Assembly: GCF_000485595.1 (NCBI RefSeq)
Contig: NW_014577118.1
Span: 634,530-671,419 of the forward strand
Reading direction: 5' to 3'
From: Priapulus caudatus
Taxonomy: Eukaryota; Priapulida; Priapulimorpha; Priapulimorphida; Priapulidae
Length of the DNA stretch: 36,890 nucleotides
This document shows, one piece after another, positions 11,401 to 19,812 of the stretch. Position 1 is the stretch's first letter. Each line of letters starts with the position of its first letter. Position numbers and translations under genes: made by a program. The notes under the pieces are model-generated. The model did not search any database. It worked only from the letters and a program-made list of their open reading frames with translations, and had not been told where the DNA came from.

Positions 11401-11666
11401 CAGCAGTATTAAATATGAGTACCTAATAGCAACAATATTGCATATTATGCATGTAATTTATATAATCAAATGATATAATGCATATATAATGCATATAATC
11501 AATAATAATATTGAATGAGCGACTACTCGGACTGTACTAATCGGCTAGTGGTTAAACTCACTTCTTGCGAACGCTTCGCTTCTGCACTTGTAGTTAATTG
11601 ACTCGCGGAAGATTGCACATACTCATCAACCGCTTGGTCAACTGCGTTCCCAACCACGGAGGACAT
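2490..11666 (-). CDS. Unrecognised multi-helix AKAP-like protein with Cys-rich module and decapeptide repeats (six exons)
   Basis: I assembled this gene by matching splice sites and phases. Exons (minus): 11562-11666, 7260-7442, 6858-6947, 6648-6713, 6227-6249 (a 23-nt micro-exon) and 2490-6050. The start ATG at 11666 has an in-frame stop upstream. Donors are GTGAGT, GTAAGG, GTAATG, GTAAAT and GTAAGA. The first four junctions are phase 0 and the last is phase 2. Exons 1, 3 and 4 are short and helix-rich. Three segments fit the RII-binding pattern of A-kinase anchoring proteins exactly (6864-6899, 6654-6689, 5543-5578), and exon 1 holds a near match. An eight-cysteine module (5912-6040) follows, then a Ser/Thr-rich acidic region, then ten-residue repeats of the type TAQPSPKVSA, then a Lys/Ser/Asn-rich tail ending QAKD. 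The reading frame breaks inside the repeats (about 2990-4080), where indels look like sequencing error. Length is about 1.3 k residues if the array is real. I do not recognise the family; the kinase-anchoring role is inference. Confidence 0.65.
2905..4335 (-). repeat. Coding minisatellite, 30-bp unit encoding a ten-residue repeat
   Basis: Tandem 30-bp units encode TAQPSPKVSA-type decapeptides on the minus strand. Units at about 4085-4335 and 2905-2985 are clean and in frame with the flanking protein. Those at about 2990-4080 carry one to several indels each. A variant block, recognisable by a cttatccgcctacta-like core, recurs near 3141, 3527, 3839, 4007 and 4228. The array therefore has a higher-order pattern that survives the noise. 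The repeat is rich in Ser, Thr, Pro and Lys with repeated S-P sites, so proline-directed phosphorylation is possible (inference). Confidence 0.85.
5912..6040 (-). other. Eight-cysteine module inside the AKAP-like gene
   Basis: At the start of the last exon the translation shows the spacing C-x3-C-x10-C-x11-C-x2-C-x2-C-x6-C-x-C followed by His. Basic residues (ERKR) lie between the later cysteines. The close CxxC pairs suggest metal binding, probably zinc, but the spacing matches no finger type I know. The frame is open from the CTAG acceptor at 6051-6054 through this block into the long downstream frame. The first ATG of that exon (5902) lies just after the module, so predictors using the first ATG would miss it. 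Confidence 0.6.
7572..9526 (-). mobile_element. Decayed non-LTR retrotransposon (LINE), 3' part with reverse transcriptase and zinc knuckle
   Basis: The minus strand encodes, with frameshifts, the end of a reverse transcriptase. A KAFDSVPHSW segment lies near 9500, the catalytic YMDD at 9147-9158, and a C-x2-C-x8-H-x4-C knuckle at 8160-8213 in a C-terminal region. A short GAT/AAT tail marks the 3' end near 7572-7590. The frame breaks near 8000 and elsewhere, and about 50 bp near 9220-9280 is locally duplicated, so the copy is dead. The RT is interrupted at 9527 by a TIR element and resumes at 10693. It sits in intron 1 of the AKAP-like gene in the same orientation. The clade is not determined; the layout fits an APE-type LINE (jockey, R1 or CR1-like). 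Confidence 0.85.
9527..10692. mobile_element. TIR element inserted in the LINE, possible PIF/Harbinger-type MITE
   Basis: The ends are inverted repeats. The left end begins AGCCCCGTCTACAC. The right end, read in reverse, begins AGTCGTGTCTACAC. Both lead into palindromic TTAACCCGGGTTAA motifs. The direct repeat TTA flanks both sides (9524-9526 and 10693-10695). Removing the element rejoins the LINE reading WIDYK to KKAFDSVPHSW, which confirms the insertion point. The AACCCGGGTT motif recurs several times inside the left subterminal region, possibly as transposase sites (inference). There is no transposase frame, so it is non-autonomous. The three-base TTA duplication suggests PIF/Harbinger; other TIR superfamilies are not excluded. 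Confidence 0.75.
9933..10638. mobile_element. Second TIR element nested inside the first
   Basis: Inside the outer element, CCCCCGTCACAC at the left faces GTGTGACGGGGG at the right. TTAA flanks both sides (9930-9933 and 10639-10642). A four-base TTAA duplication would suit a piggyBac-like element; a three-base TTA would suit Harbinger. The interior is GC-rich with many CGC motifs spaced about 10-11 or 20 bp apart, and it has no coding capacity. This gives three layers: LINE, then outer TIR element, then this one. Confidence 0.65.
10693..10747 (-). mobile_element. Upstream remnant of the interrupted LINE
   Basis: The minus strand reads NLGMAWIDYK, the RT segment that directly precedes KKAFDSVPHSW across the inserted TIR elements. 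The LINE is cut here by the tail of a second copy, or was truncated at this point. Confidence 0.75.
10748..11204 (-). mobile_element. Second, 5'-truncated LINE copy of the same family
   Basis: The sequence closely repeats that near 7590-8000: the block around 'cagtagtgcgattttctgca' and the following 'gccagggagttccttaaggt' stretch occur in both. It starts with a (GAT/AAT)n tail at 10748-10796. It carries only the C-terminal coding end and 3' untranslated region, with indels, so it is a dead fragment. Confidence 0.8.
11205..11327. repeat. Trinucleotide array (TTA then TAG)
   Basis: Imperfect ATT/TTA repeats pass into TAG repeats at the 5' edge of the second LINE fragment. Confidence 0.85.
11328..11387. 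repeat. Inverted repeat with 17-bp perfect arms
   Basis: Arms at 11328-11344 and 11371-11387 (CAGGAGTGTATAATATA and its reverse complement) enclose 26 bases of AT-rich DNA. It could be a foldback or MITE remnant. No direct repeats were seen next to it. Confidence 0.7.
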
Positions 11667-11693
11667 ATCGAATGCTTTAGCTAGTAACAAGTG

Positions 11694-11701
11694 TCACGTG
11701 A
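11694..11701. promoter_or_regulatory. Palindromic E-box TCACGTGA upstream of the AKAP-like start codon
   Basis: A perfect TCACGTGA lies 28 bp before the ATG at 11666, between the FSIP2-like poly(A) signal and this gene. Such sites bind bHLH-zip factors (USF, MITF/TFE). Function here is inferred from position only. Confidence 0.35.
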
Positions 11702-11950
11702 TTAACGAATGGCTTAACTATATTACGATCATATAATTTTTTGTCGAAATTTACTAAGTATATTCATGTGCAGCAGGCAATAGTTTATGTGCATATAGCA
11801 CGCCATCATATAGATGGGGCAGATTTCTTAGGCAGCTAATCAATATGAAATATATTTTGTTTAAGAAAAAGAAAAAACGGATCTCGAGTCGCATAACCAC
11901 TCAGTATGCTAGATTGCCTATTTCACAACTTATTTAAAATTTGTACTTGT

Positions 11951-11956
11951 TTTATT
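11951..11956 (-). terminator. Poly(A) signal AATAAA for the FSIP2-like gene
   Basis: The minus strand reads canonical AATAAA 50 bases beyond the stop codon at 12006. This supports the last exon and a transcript ending before the AKAP-like gene begins. Confidence 0.7.
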
Positions 11957-12005
11957 TCAACTGATACCCGAAAGAGTGCAATGGACTAAGTCAATACATC
12001 TATAA

Positions 12006-15000
12006 TTAAGTACTTTCTTCCTCACCCTTTGGTTTCTTAGCACCAAGACTTTCGCTCGCAGGTGACAATTCTGCTTTTGGACCAATTGCATTTCCTAAAT
12101 TAAAGACATTGCTTTACTGGGTTTACCATGGAGACATAGTCATATATCAAGTGAAACTGACGCTAGAGAAGATATTCGCGCATCCACACACATACATTCA
12201 CGTATCCACATACATACATTCAAGTATCTACGCACACACGTCCACGCACGCATCCAAAACACACGCGTTCATGCATGTGCTCATCACGTATACGCGTTGA
12301 CTGATGTAGGAACACGGATACACTTCCATCTACGCACATACCTTCTTGCTGGCCTTCAACTTTCGTTCCCCAAAGGTGAGCATACTTTATTTTGATTTCT
12401 TCTGTATGTTTAGCGCGTTTCTCTGCCATTCTCTGGAGAGCCGCTAGAAATGCACATATTACATGCATTTACAGCGATAACGATGCGTTGTAAGAAAATC
12501 GCATGGGTTGCTTCAATTTCATGTTGCTTTACGGCATCGTAAAAATAGGATATCGTCTACGTCATGGGAAAAAATGTATAGTTAACAGTACTCTCTGAGG
12601 AGTTTCGTGGAATTTTGTTTTGCGACGCAGATGTTAGAAACCCGACCTAATCGGTGTATATAACAACATCAGGTATACTTACGTGCCAATAATATTAGTG
12701 TGATAGAAAATATACACGCGAAGCATGGACCGTTATTTACGTTTGCCCATCACCCTCCCGTAACCCGCCCTCGTTCGCCAGATATTTCCACGAACACACG
12801 TGTATGTCTATTAAGCAAACCTTGATGTTTCCGCCGCTGTGCTGCCACATGGCGTTCCCTGTATTCGATGTTTTTGCGGCGCTGAATCTCGGCCTGCTCA
12901 CGCAGCTGCTCCTCCTCCTGTAGACGCTGCTCCTGTAGCATCTTCCTTTCTTCCCAGAGTGCATCGAGCTGCAAGGGAAGAGTAAAGGGGCAAGTTGAGA
13001 ATTGAGTCGACTAGTCTCAAATGGCATAGATGACGGATCAACGAATGCGTCAAAAATGGCAAACTAAAGCTGTCGATATTTTTACCAACAACGTTCCTCC
13101 CAGCTGGTGTTCGTATTTGTCACCATTAAGTTATTAATCATAATTAATTTGTGAGTGCGTACATGCGAGTGTGTTTATGTGCGTGTGGGAATGCATAAGC
13201 GCGCGGGCGTGTGCACAATTACTTTTCGTTCCTGTTCCGTTTTGGCATCATATTGTTTCTCCTCCTGCATTCGCGCTCTAGCCTGGTCCTCATCGATCCA
13301 CTTTTTCATGAAAGCTAACTTTTTTCTTTTTTCCTGTTAAATTTAAAACTGACATTCAATGTACTACGAGATTTTATCTCTAGATTACGAAATCATACGT
13401 TGCCCGAACGAGTGCATCGCCTCAAGTAGCAAGAAGTGTAACATCGCGATTTTAAAGCTATTTGTCTAAGTATACAATGCCAGAAAACCTCTTTGCGTCT
13501 CTGCATACGAATCTGCTCTCGCTTGAGGTCTCGCTCTGCGGTTCCTGCACTGATTTTGCTGTTCAGGGCAACCTTCCGCAATTCCTGTCTGTGCACATTG
13601 TCCTTCACCAACACCTGCATGTACCTGCGCAATAAATGCGGACGATGGAAGAGGAAATGATATACACCAGTGTATACGTAAATTTAGAAGTCCAGTACAT
13701 GACTTGTTTATTTGGACCCGGTTTGACATTGCCCGCAGTATCATTATGCGTTGCACCATCACGAAGACACATTAATTGTTACCCTAATGATGAAAACAGC
13801 TAGTGTGTTCCCTCTCAGTATTGCCCTACCTTCGACTTCGTTTGTATTATAGAAAAAAGTTAGCATATTCGATTTTTCTTTTTTCTTACTTTGACCTTGC
13901 GGCTTCATGCTCCTGGCGTAGTTTTTCCCGTACTTGTTTTGCTTTCTCCTCTCTGAGCCTTGCAAGACTCATGCCTTCCACATCTTTTTCCTGATTCTTT
14001 TGCTCCTCCAGTAATGCTTTTCTTCTCTTCTCCTGTTCCTCCTTCGTATAATTACGTTGCGGTATTATTATAGTGTTCGACATCCTTGATAAATCTAGTT
14101 GTTCTACAAATATTACGGGGGGATGTCCCAGCAAAATGATAGCATACATCCGTTCTAGCGTCGGATAAGTTAATCGGATTTCATGGTAATATCAGAGTAA
14201 ATTTGTTACATAATAAATAAATGTATAAATGTATTCAGCATAAAATAAATATTCTAACGCTATGTATAATTCTAGAAACTGACCCTACGCCGGCGTTCAT
14301 GGGCAACAGACTCAAGATGCAGTTTCCGCAGATATTGTCTGTACTCGTTAAACTCCGCCAGTGTGCAGAGAACTCGGCCATCTCTAGTTAGGAAGCCATT
14401 CCTGATCAATCGCCTTCTCAGTGGTTTCCGCGCGAAATGATGACGCAGGTGTTTGTCGTGAAGCGTCTTGTACAGATTCGACATCGTATATGCATAGGGG
14501 TCGGTAAGGTCAAAATCTCTTGCCGTATCATACACATGAAGCTGCATACAACCAACGATGAAAGCACAAATCAACTCTGAATATAGATGCATATAATGCA
14601 ATTAAACATGATATTATATATTTGCACACTGTGTGTACTATCTAACATATGGTATGGACATTATACAGTCTTTAGTGGTAGGTATAAAACTTTACTGATT
14701 TTGGTGCTGGTCTGCGTAAACTCTGGTATAGAGCAATCGTTAATAGATAAACCTATATACAATTAATGTGTAGAATTGCAAGTACCATATTTAAATAGCC
14801 GTAAAACTCGTTCATTTGTTTGATAAAATTATGGTGCGGAAATTGGTATGATAGTAAATGACAAAATGTATAGAAATGGCCAAGGTAATTCGCTGATAAA
14901 TTACATAAGAATCGTTTAGTTTTTATGCATACTTAAATTTAGCAAAAATATAAAGCAGACCTACCGGTTCGCACAGTTTGGTAGAACATAATACTATCGC

Positions 15001-15147
15001 GCCTTTTGGACCACGCAACATTGGCAGCTTCGCGTCCAGGGGAAGGCTCATCCAAGCTGGCAGGGCAGACGGCGGAACGCCAGTTTTCGCTGCGAAGTCT
15101 CCCTCGGCCATCCGCGGGCGCTTTAGAAGCGTTAACAAAGGATCCAT
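12006..15147 (-). CDS. FSIP2-like: FSIP2-like coiled-coil protein, 411 aa, eight exons
   Basis: Exons (minus): 14965-15147, 14289-14541, 13890-14103, 13489-13624, 13223-13333, 12821-12968, 12342-12443 and 12006-12094. All junctions are GT-AG and phase-consistent, and the sum is exactly 412 codons. The ATG at 15147 has a strong context (A at -3, G at +4) and an in-frame stop upstream. Residues about 40-145 match the N-terminus of vertebrate FSIP2. They hold an LPLDAKLP segment, a DLTDPYAY-to-LHDKHLRHH block, and a CTLAEFNEYRQYLRKL helix. The rest is a Glu/Lys/Arg/Gln-rich coiled coil with repeated EEQ and RRK runs, and a short polar tail. Human FSIP2 is about 6,900 residues, so this protein holds only the N-terminal module. 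FSIP2 is a sperm fibrous-sheath protein; a role in the flagellum or cilium here is inference. The 3' splice choices for exons 6-7 are the least certain. Confidence 0.85.
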
Positions 15148-17345
15148 CTTGTACACGACGCCGTGTGACACGATTTGTCAGTTGCGAATATTGTTATTTA
15201 GCTCAGTCACAATATAGATATTAGCGATTAACCACTTTGTACATCAGTGATAAGGCACTCCTGAAAATTCTCATCCCATCAAAGCGAATTAATATATACT
15301 TTTTTCGTGAAACAGCATGTACAAACCATAGATCAGCTGGTTTTAAATCTAGACTGCATTTCAGATTCCACCCACATGTCACAATGCTAAAAAACATTGT
15401 TGCGTCTGACTACGCGAAACAATAACCGTTTGCGCATTCCATTGTTGTTTCGATACAGCCGCTGTGGTACTAAACGTCAATAAACAAAACGTCAATAACA
15501 CGTGAACACAAAATATAATTATTACATTTCACAACTCTAGAGCTCAACAACTATTCATAATAACATATATGTACATATATCTCAACAACTATTCATCATA
15601 ATTAAATAAACTTGAATTTTGATTTCAGCGAAAAACACTGTACACCTATTTGTATTTAAAATTATGATTTATGTTTGTATTACATGCAATAAAGATTTAA
15701 TAATAATATGAAATTTGTTCATTTGTGATTTGGCAAATGTTGCGTATGTTAATTTCAGTGTTATATATAATAAAATATGAATACGCAATTAAATTAATTG
15801 CTAAGTAACATTACAATTTAAGACAATAAGGGCGGATGTGACGAACGACCCAAAAGTCGACTACACCTTTCTTCACATTCGTGGTCATTGTATTACCTAG
15901 TAATGTTATTTAGCAAAATTAATTGTGACTACCACGCAATAATTACTTAAAAATTAATTATAACAAATAAATAGGATACAACAGTTGATTTTTTATTGGC
16001 AATAATTACGATTTAAAAATAATTCATTAACATAATTAGACATAATATTATTCATAATCAAATATTTCCATATATTTTATACTAGTTTTATAGTTTGATA
16101 TATATACAGATGGGAAAGGGTGATTGAAATATTTTCAATGAAGCGCTTGCATCATTACTTTGCGCGGGAAAACCTCGCTGGAAGCGCTGATGAATCGCTC
16201 GATGCAATAAATTAATGACATCATATTCTATTTTGTAATATAAAAATAATAACATCAATAATAATAATATAACAAACAATGCATTTTAATGATGGATAGA
16301 GGGGAGCATTAGAGTATAGGTGAATTATATCTAGAACCATCGAGCTGTGCCGTAGGTAGGAATATCATGAACATGTCTGAATATGATACAAATGCATTGT
16401 ACTGATATATGTTCATGGATGCATCCACCTATTCTGTCGGCCTGATTTTTCCAGTATATATGCGGCAAGAAATATGTGCGCCAAAAAATGTCACCCGGAC
16501 TGTCAGCGGTTGAACATTTCTTCCTTAAAATCCCACTTTAGTTTGATTACTAGTAATTTTACTAAGAACGTATTATCAGTAAGGTGTATGTATCTCCGGA
16601 AGTCCACGCCCTCCTCCGCCGTTGAGGGCTGCTACATGGACATGCACAAAGAGCCTATCTAGTATAATTATTATTTCTATAGCGGCTACAGACATCAGTT
16701 GATTCGTTTCCTGCTGCCATCTGGTGACTAACCCAAGCCTAGACTTTACTGAGTTTGACCTATGGTTTGACGGTATCTGTTAGACAGGTTGTCGAAACTG
16801 TTGGCCACGGGTTAATTACTAGGGTTTATCGTGAAATAAAGGTTTTCTGAATATTATCGCGAAGTCTGCTTAACTTTCTCCAACATTCCGATTTAGTTTG
16901 TCGTGTGGTGCGAGATATGGACCCGCAACACAATTTGACACGGAATTCGCGGATCACGCCTGCATAAAATAAATTTCAGACAGTCATTCACTATAGCTAT
17001 CCATACGTGACCGCATATAGCACGTCGAGTGATAATTATAAATGAAGCGTATTTGTGGACGAGATATGCGTTGATAACGTTGTTGTTTGATAACCGACCC
17101 ATTGGATAAACACGCTTACGAGATAACACTACCAGCCATTTATATAACGCCACTTCACAGTGACGATCGCAGCCAAAATCATTACAACAACTAATCTGAA
17201 AAAACACCTGGAGTTTTCCATGGTCATGGTATGCTTTAGAATGGTTCAGATAATATAATAATTTGGAGTAAATAAAGTTACGGATTGAACGCGCACAATT
17301 AATTCTTTGATAGATCGGCTGAGAGAGTGTAACTGTTTCAACGCA
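15148..17345. other. AT-rich intergenic stretch
   Basis: This lies upstream of the FSIP2-like gene, so its promoter should be within the first few hundred bases. I could not find a clear TATA box or X-box. Short open frames at 16474-16662 (plus) and 16893-17207 (minus) start with GTG rather than ATG and look accidental. Confidence 0.5.
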
Positions 17346-17359
17346 TGCTATCTGCTTGT

Positions 17360-17567
17360 CGCGCGCGCGCGTGTGTGTGTGCGCCGTGCTCGAATGCAGT
17401 TGTTTGTGCGTGCGCGTGTGTAAAGGTGCGTGCGCGTGCGTAGAGGTGCGTGCGTGCGTGTGCGTGTGTGGGTGCGTCTTTGTGTCTTTGTGCTTGTATT
17501 TGGCTGGCTGTGCTGTGCTGTGCTGTGCTGTGCTGTGCTGTGCTGTGCTGTGCTGTGCTGTACTGAG

Positions 17568-17643
<76 letters not shown>
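17360..17643. repeat. GT-rich microsatellite cluster with a CTGTG pentanucleotide array
   Basis: GTGCGT-rich DNA passes into (CTGTG)n at about 17505-17560, then a pure (TG)n run to about 17640. Confidence 0.9.
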
Positions 17644-17648
<5 letters not shown>

Positions 17649-17947
17649 GGTGTGCGGCGCGCACGAGCGTTCCCTCTTCGACAGTTTCGATAACTATTAT
17701 TATATAACACTGTTGCTATCATTTAATCCGCGGGATAGATAAAATACAAGAATATCGTTGCAAATATCAAAATGATAGACTATAATTGTGTTTGATAACA
17801 TACACAGTTCTTTATTATACAAAGGTATACAGACTAGCTTAGTAACCCTAAGACCAGCACAAATATTCCTGATCTATAATCCACAATCGTAATGCAGTAA
17901 TTAGTATAACATGGGGTTTAAGTTAATGCCGTAATAACTCGTAAGAA

Positions 17948-18045
17948 ATATATATATATATATATATATATACCATTGGCAATTCAGATATTTGTATATA
18001 TATATATATACTCAAGCATATAAATGTACATATATATACATTTTT
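17948..18045. repeat. TA-rich microsatellites
   Basis: Two (TA)n runs and a tatatgtacatatata stretch precede the dispersed element that starts near 18045. A similar TA-rich stretch precedes the second copy near 26000. Confidence 0.8.
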
Positions 18046-18969
18046 ATGCTCGAGCTACGGCCTCGTGTTCCGAGTGTAACTGTAGACAGAGACTGTAGGC
18101 CGGTGAAAGACGATTGACAGCAGTGTATCAATCAAAGCTATATAGGTGCGTACAATGAATACGGTATACAAATTGCCCCCCGGCAGTAGGTCTTTCAAGC
18201 AATACGTGCATTGTCCCTAAGCACTATATGCAGTCCGTGTCGGTCATAACGACACGGGCCGTGGCAAGAAAGCAACCTAGGCAAACAAGGAAATGTTTCT
18301 TTTATAACAAAAATACACACATTACGACCCAATTCTGTTTTGTATTAGTGCAGATGCGGGTGATCGCGCGTATTTTGACAATATTAATTGAAAATTATAT
18401 TTTTGTTAGTATTGTGTTGATGGGTGGCGCATGCAGGTGTAAGTGGTGTAGAGTGGAATAGGAGCTAACGGGATGTGACGGGGTTCGCATGCTAATGCTG
18501 AGTGGAGTGAGAGTAGGTGTTGTGTTGTGAAGTTTGGTAAGTGTTGTGTTGTGAAGTTTGGTAAGTGTTGTATGAAGTGAGAGTAGGTGTTGTGTTGTGA
18601 AGTTTGGTAGGTGTTGTGTGGGGGGTGAGACTAAGTGGTGGTGTGCTGGGATGTTTGGTAGGTGTTGTGTGGGGTGAGAGCAAGTGGTGGTGAGCTGGGA
18701 AGTTTGGTAGGTGTTGTGTGGGGGGTGAGCAAGTGGTGGTGTGCTGTGAAGGTTGGTAGGTGTTGTGTGGGGATGAGACCAGGTGGTGGTGTGCTGGGAA
18801 GTTTGGTAGGTGCTGTGTGGGAGTGAGACCAAGTGGTGGTGAGCTGGGAAGTTTGGTAGGTGTTGTGTGGGGTGAGAGCAAGTGGTCGTGTGCTGTGAAG
18901 TTTGGTAGGTGTTGTGTGGGGTGAGACCAGGTGGTGGTGTGCTGTGAAGGTTGGTAGGTGTTGTGTGGG
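18045..18969. mobile_element. Dispersed element with GT-rich minisatellite, copy 1 (truncated at gap)
   Basis: About 450 bp of unique sequence (marker 'ttgccccccggcagtaggtc' near 18171) is followed by tandem 49-51 bp units of ggtaggtgttgtgtggggtgaga type. The same layout recurs at 26030-27440 with the unit variants in the same order. There is no real coding potential: the long minus-strand frames here are translations of the repeat. The class is unknown; a non-autonomous transposon with an internal minisatellite is one option, segmental duplication another. Confidence 0.7.
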
Positions 18970-18979
18970 NNNNNNNNNN
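18970..18979. other. Assembly gap (10 N)
   Basis: Ten Ns sit between the minisatellite and a CA microsatellite. The true length is unknown. The junction is between two repeats, so local order is unreliable. Confidence 0.99.

Positions 18980-19040
<61 letters not shown>
18980..19040. repeat. (CA)n then (TA)n microsatellite
   Basis: Pure CA run of about 45 bp directly after the gap, followed by TATATATA. Confidence 0.95.
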
Positions 19041-19121
19041 CCGGTACTATAAACTATAAAGGAAGCAAACTAATCTAAACCCGAATCACACTAACAACTA
19101 ATGCCTCTGAATCACACTTAC

Positions 19122-19244
19122 TTGTTTTCGCTAGAATGCGAGTTTTCTCTCGGTTGGTAGGATGATGATCTCGCGTTGTTCTTATGAGAGAACGGGCTTC
19201 CCAATTCTTCCTGCCTCGTGCTCTGCCCTTGCCTCCCTGCCGAC
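19122..19244 (-). other. Orphan exon candidate, 123 nt
   Basis: It is bounded by a good acceptor (GGATTACAG) and a strong donor (GTAAGTG). It is open in two frames: one is Ser/Asn/Gln-rich, like the neighbouring gene's protein, and the other is Arg/Gly-rich. The Ser-rich frame cannot be joined well to the polyglutamine exon. It lies beyond a poly(A) signal, so it would be an alternative 3' end of that gene or part of another transcript. Confidence 0.35.
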
Positions 19245-19344
19245 CTGTAATCCACAGCTAAATTTTCACAGTCTGGCAGCTGTGGTCCCACGCATCACCT
19301 TGTGCGTAGTAGTTCAACTACACTAAATTTGTTAACATATTTGT

Positions 19345-19350
19345 TTTATT
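19345..19350 (-). terminator. Poly(A) signal AATAAA for the myristoylated scaffold gene
   Basis: The minus strand reads AATAAA 183 bases beyond the TAA at 19533. This supports the polyglutamine exon being terminal. Confidence 0.5.
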
Positions 19351-19532
19351 CGTGTCTTTTATATTTGCGCCGACAATTAGTACACACAACGTACCGACAA
19401 CGTAGATAACCGTATCTGTTCGGTGTATCGACCTTGTATTGTAACCATGCATTTAGCACTAATCACATTTGTTCAGAATTTTGAAGCAGTGGACATGGTT
19501 GTTGGACTTCTATTGCTTTCTCTCTTTTACCA

Positions 19533-19776
19533 TTAAAATGCTGTTACGCGCAGTTGCAATATGAATATTCGACTACATGCTACCAGCTTAATATTTTCTC
19601 TATCGAGTACATGTACTACTCGCCTGCCACATTGAGCCGGTGTGTAACTCAGTCTAGGCGGGTAATGTCCACGCCCGCGCTGTAGCTGTTGTTGCTGCTT
19701 GTAGTGTTGCTGCTGCTTGCGTTGCGGCTGCTGTTGTTGTTGTTGCTGCTGCTTGTGGTGCTGCTGCTGCTGCAAG

Positions 19777-19812
<36 letters not shown>

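Noticed and set aside
16893-17207. 104-codon minus-strand frame
   Set aside because: It has a GTG start and a composition typical of chance frames in AT-rich DNA.
17338-17742. Cys/Val-rich and His/Thr-rich frames
   Set aside because: They are translations of the GT and CTGTG arrays.
18395-19027. Long minus-strand open frames rich in Thr, Pro and His, running through the gap
   Set aside because: They are translations of the GT-rich minisatellite, open in several frames at once, and cross Ns.
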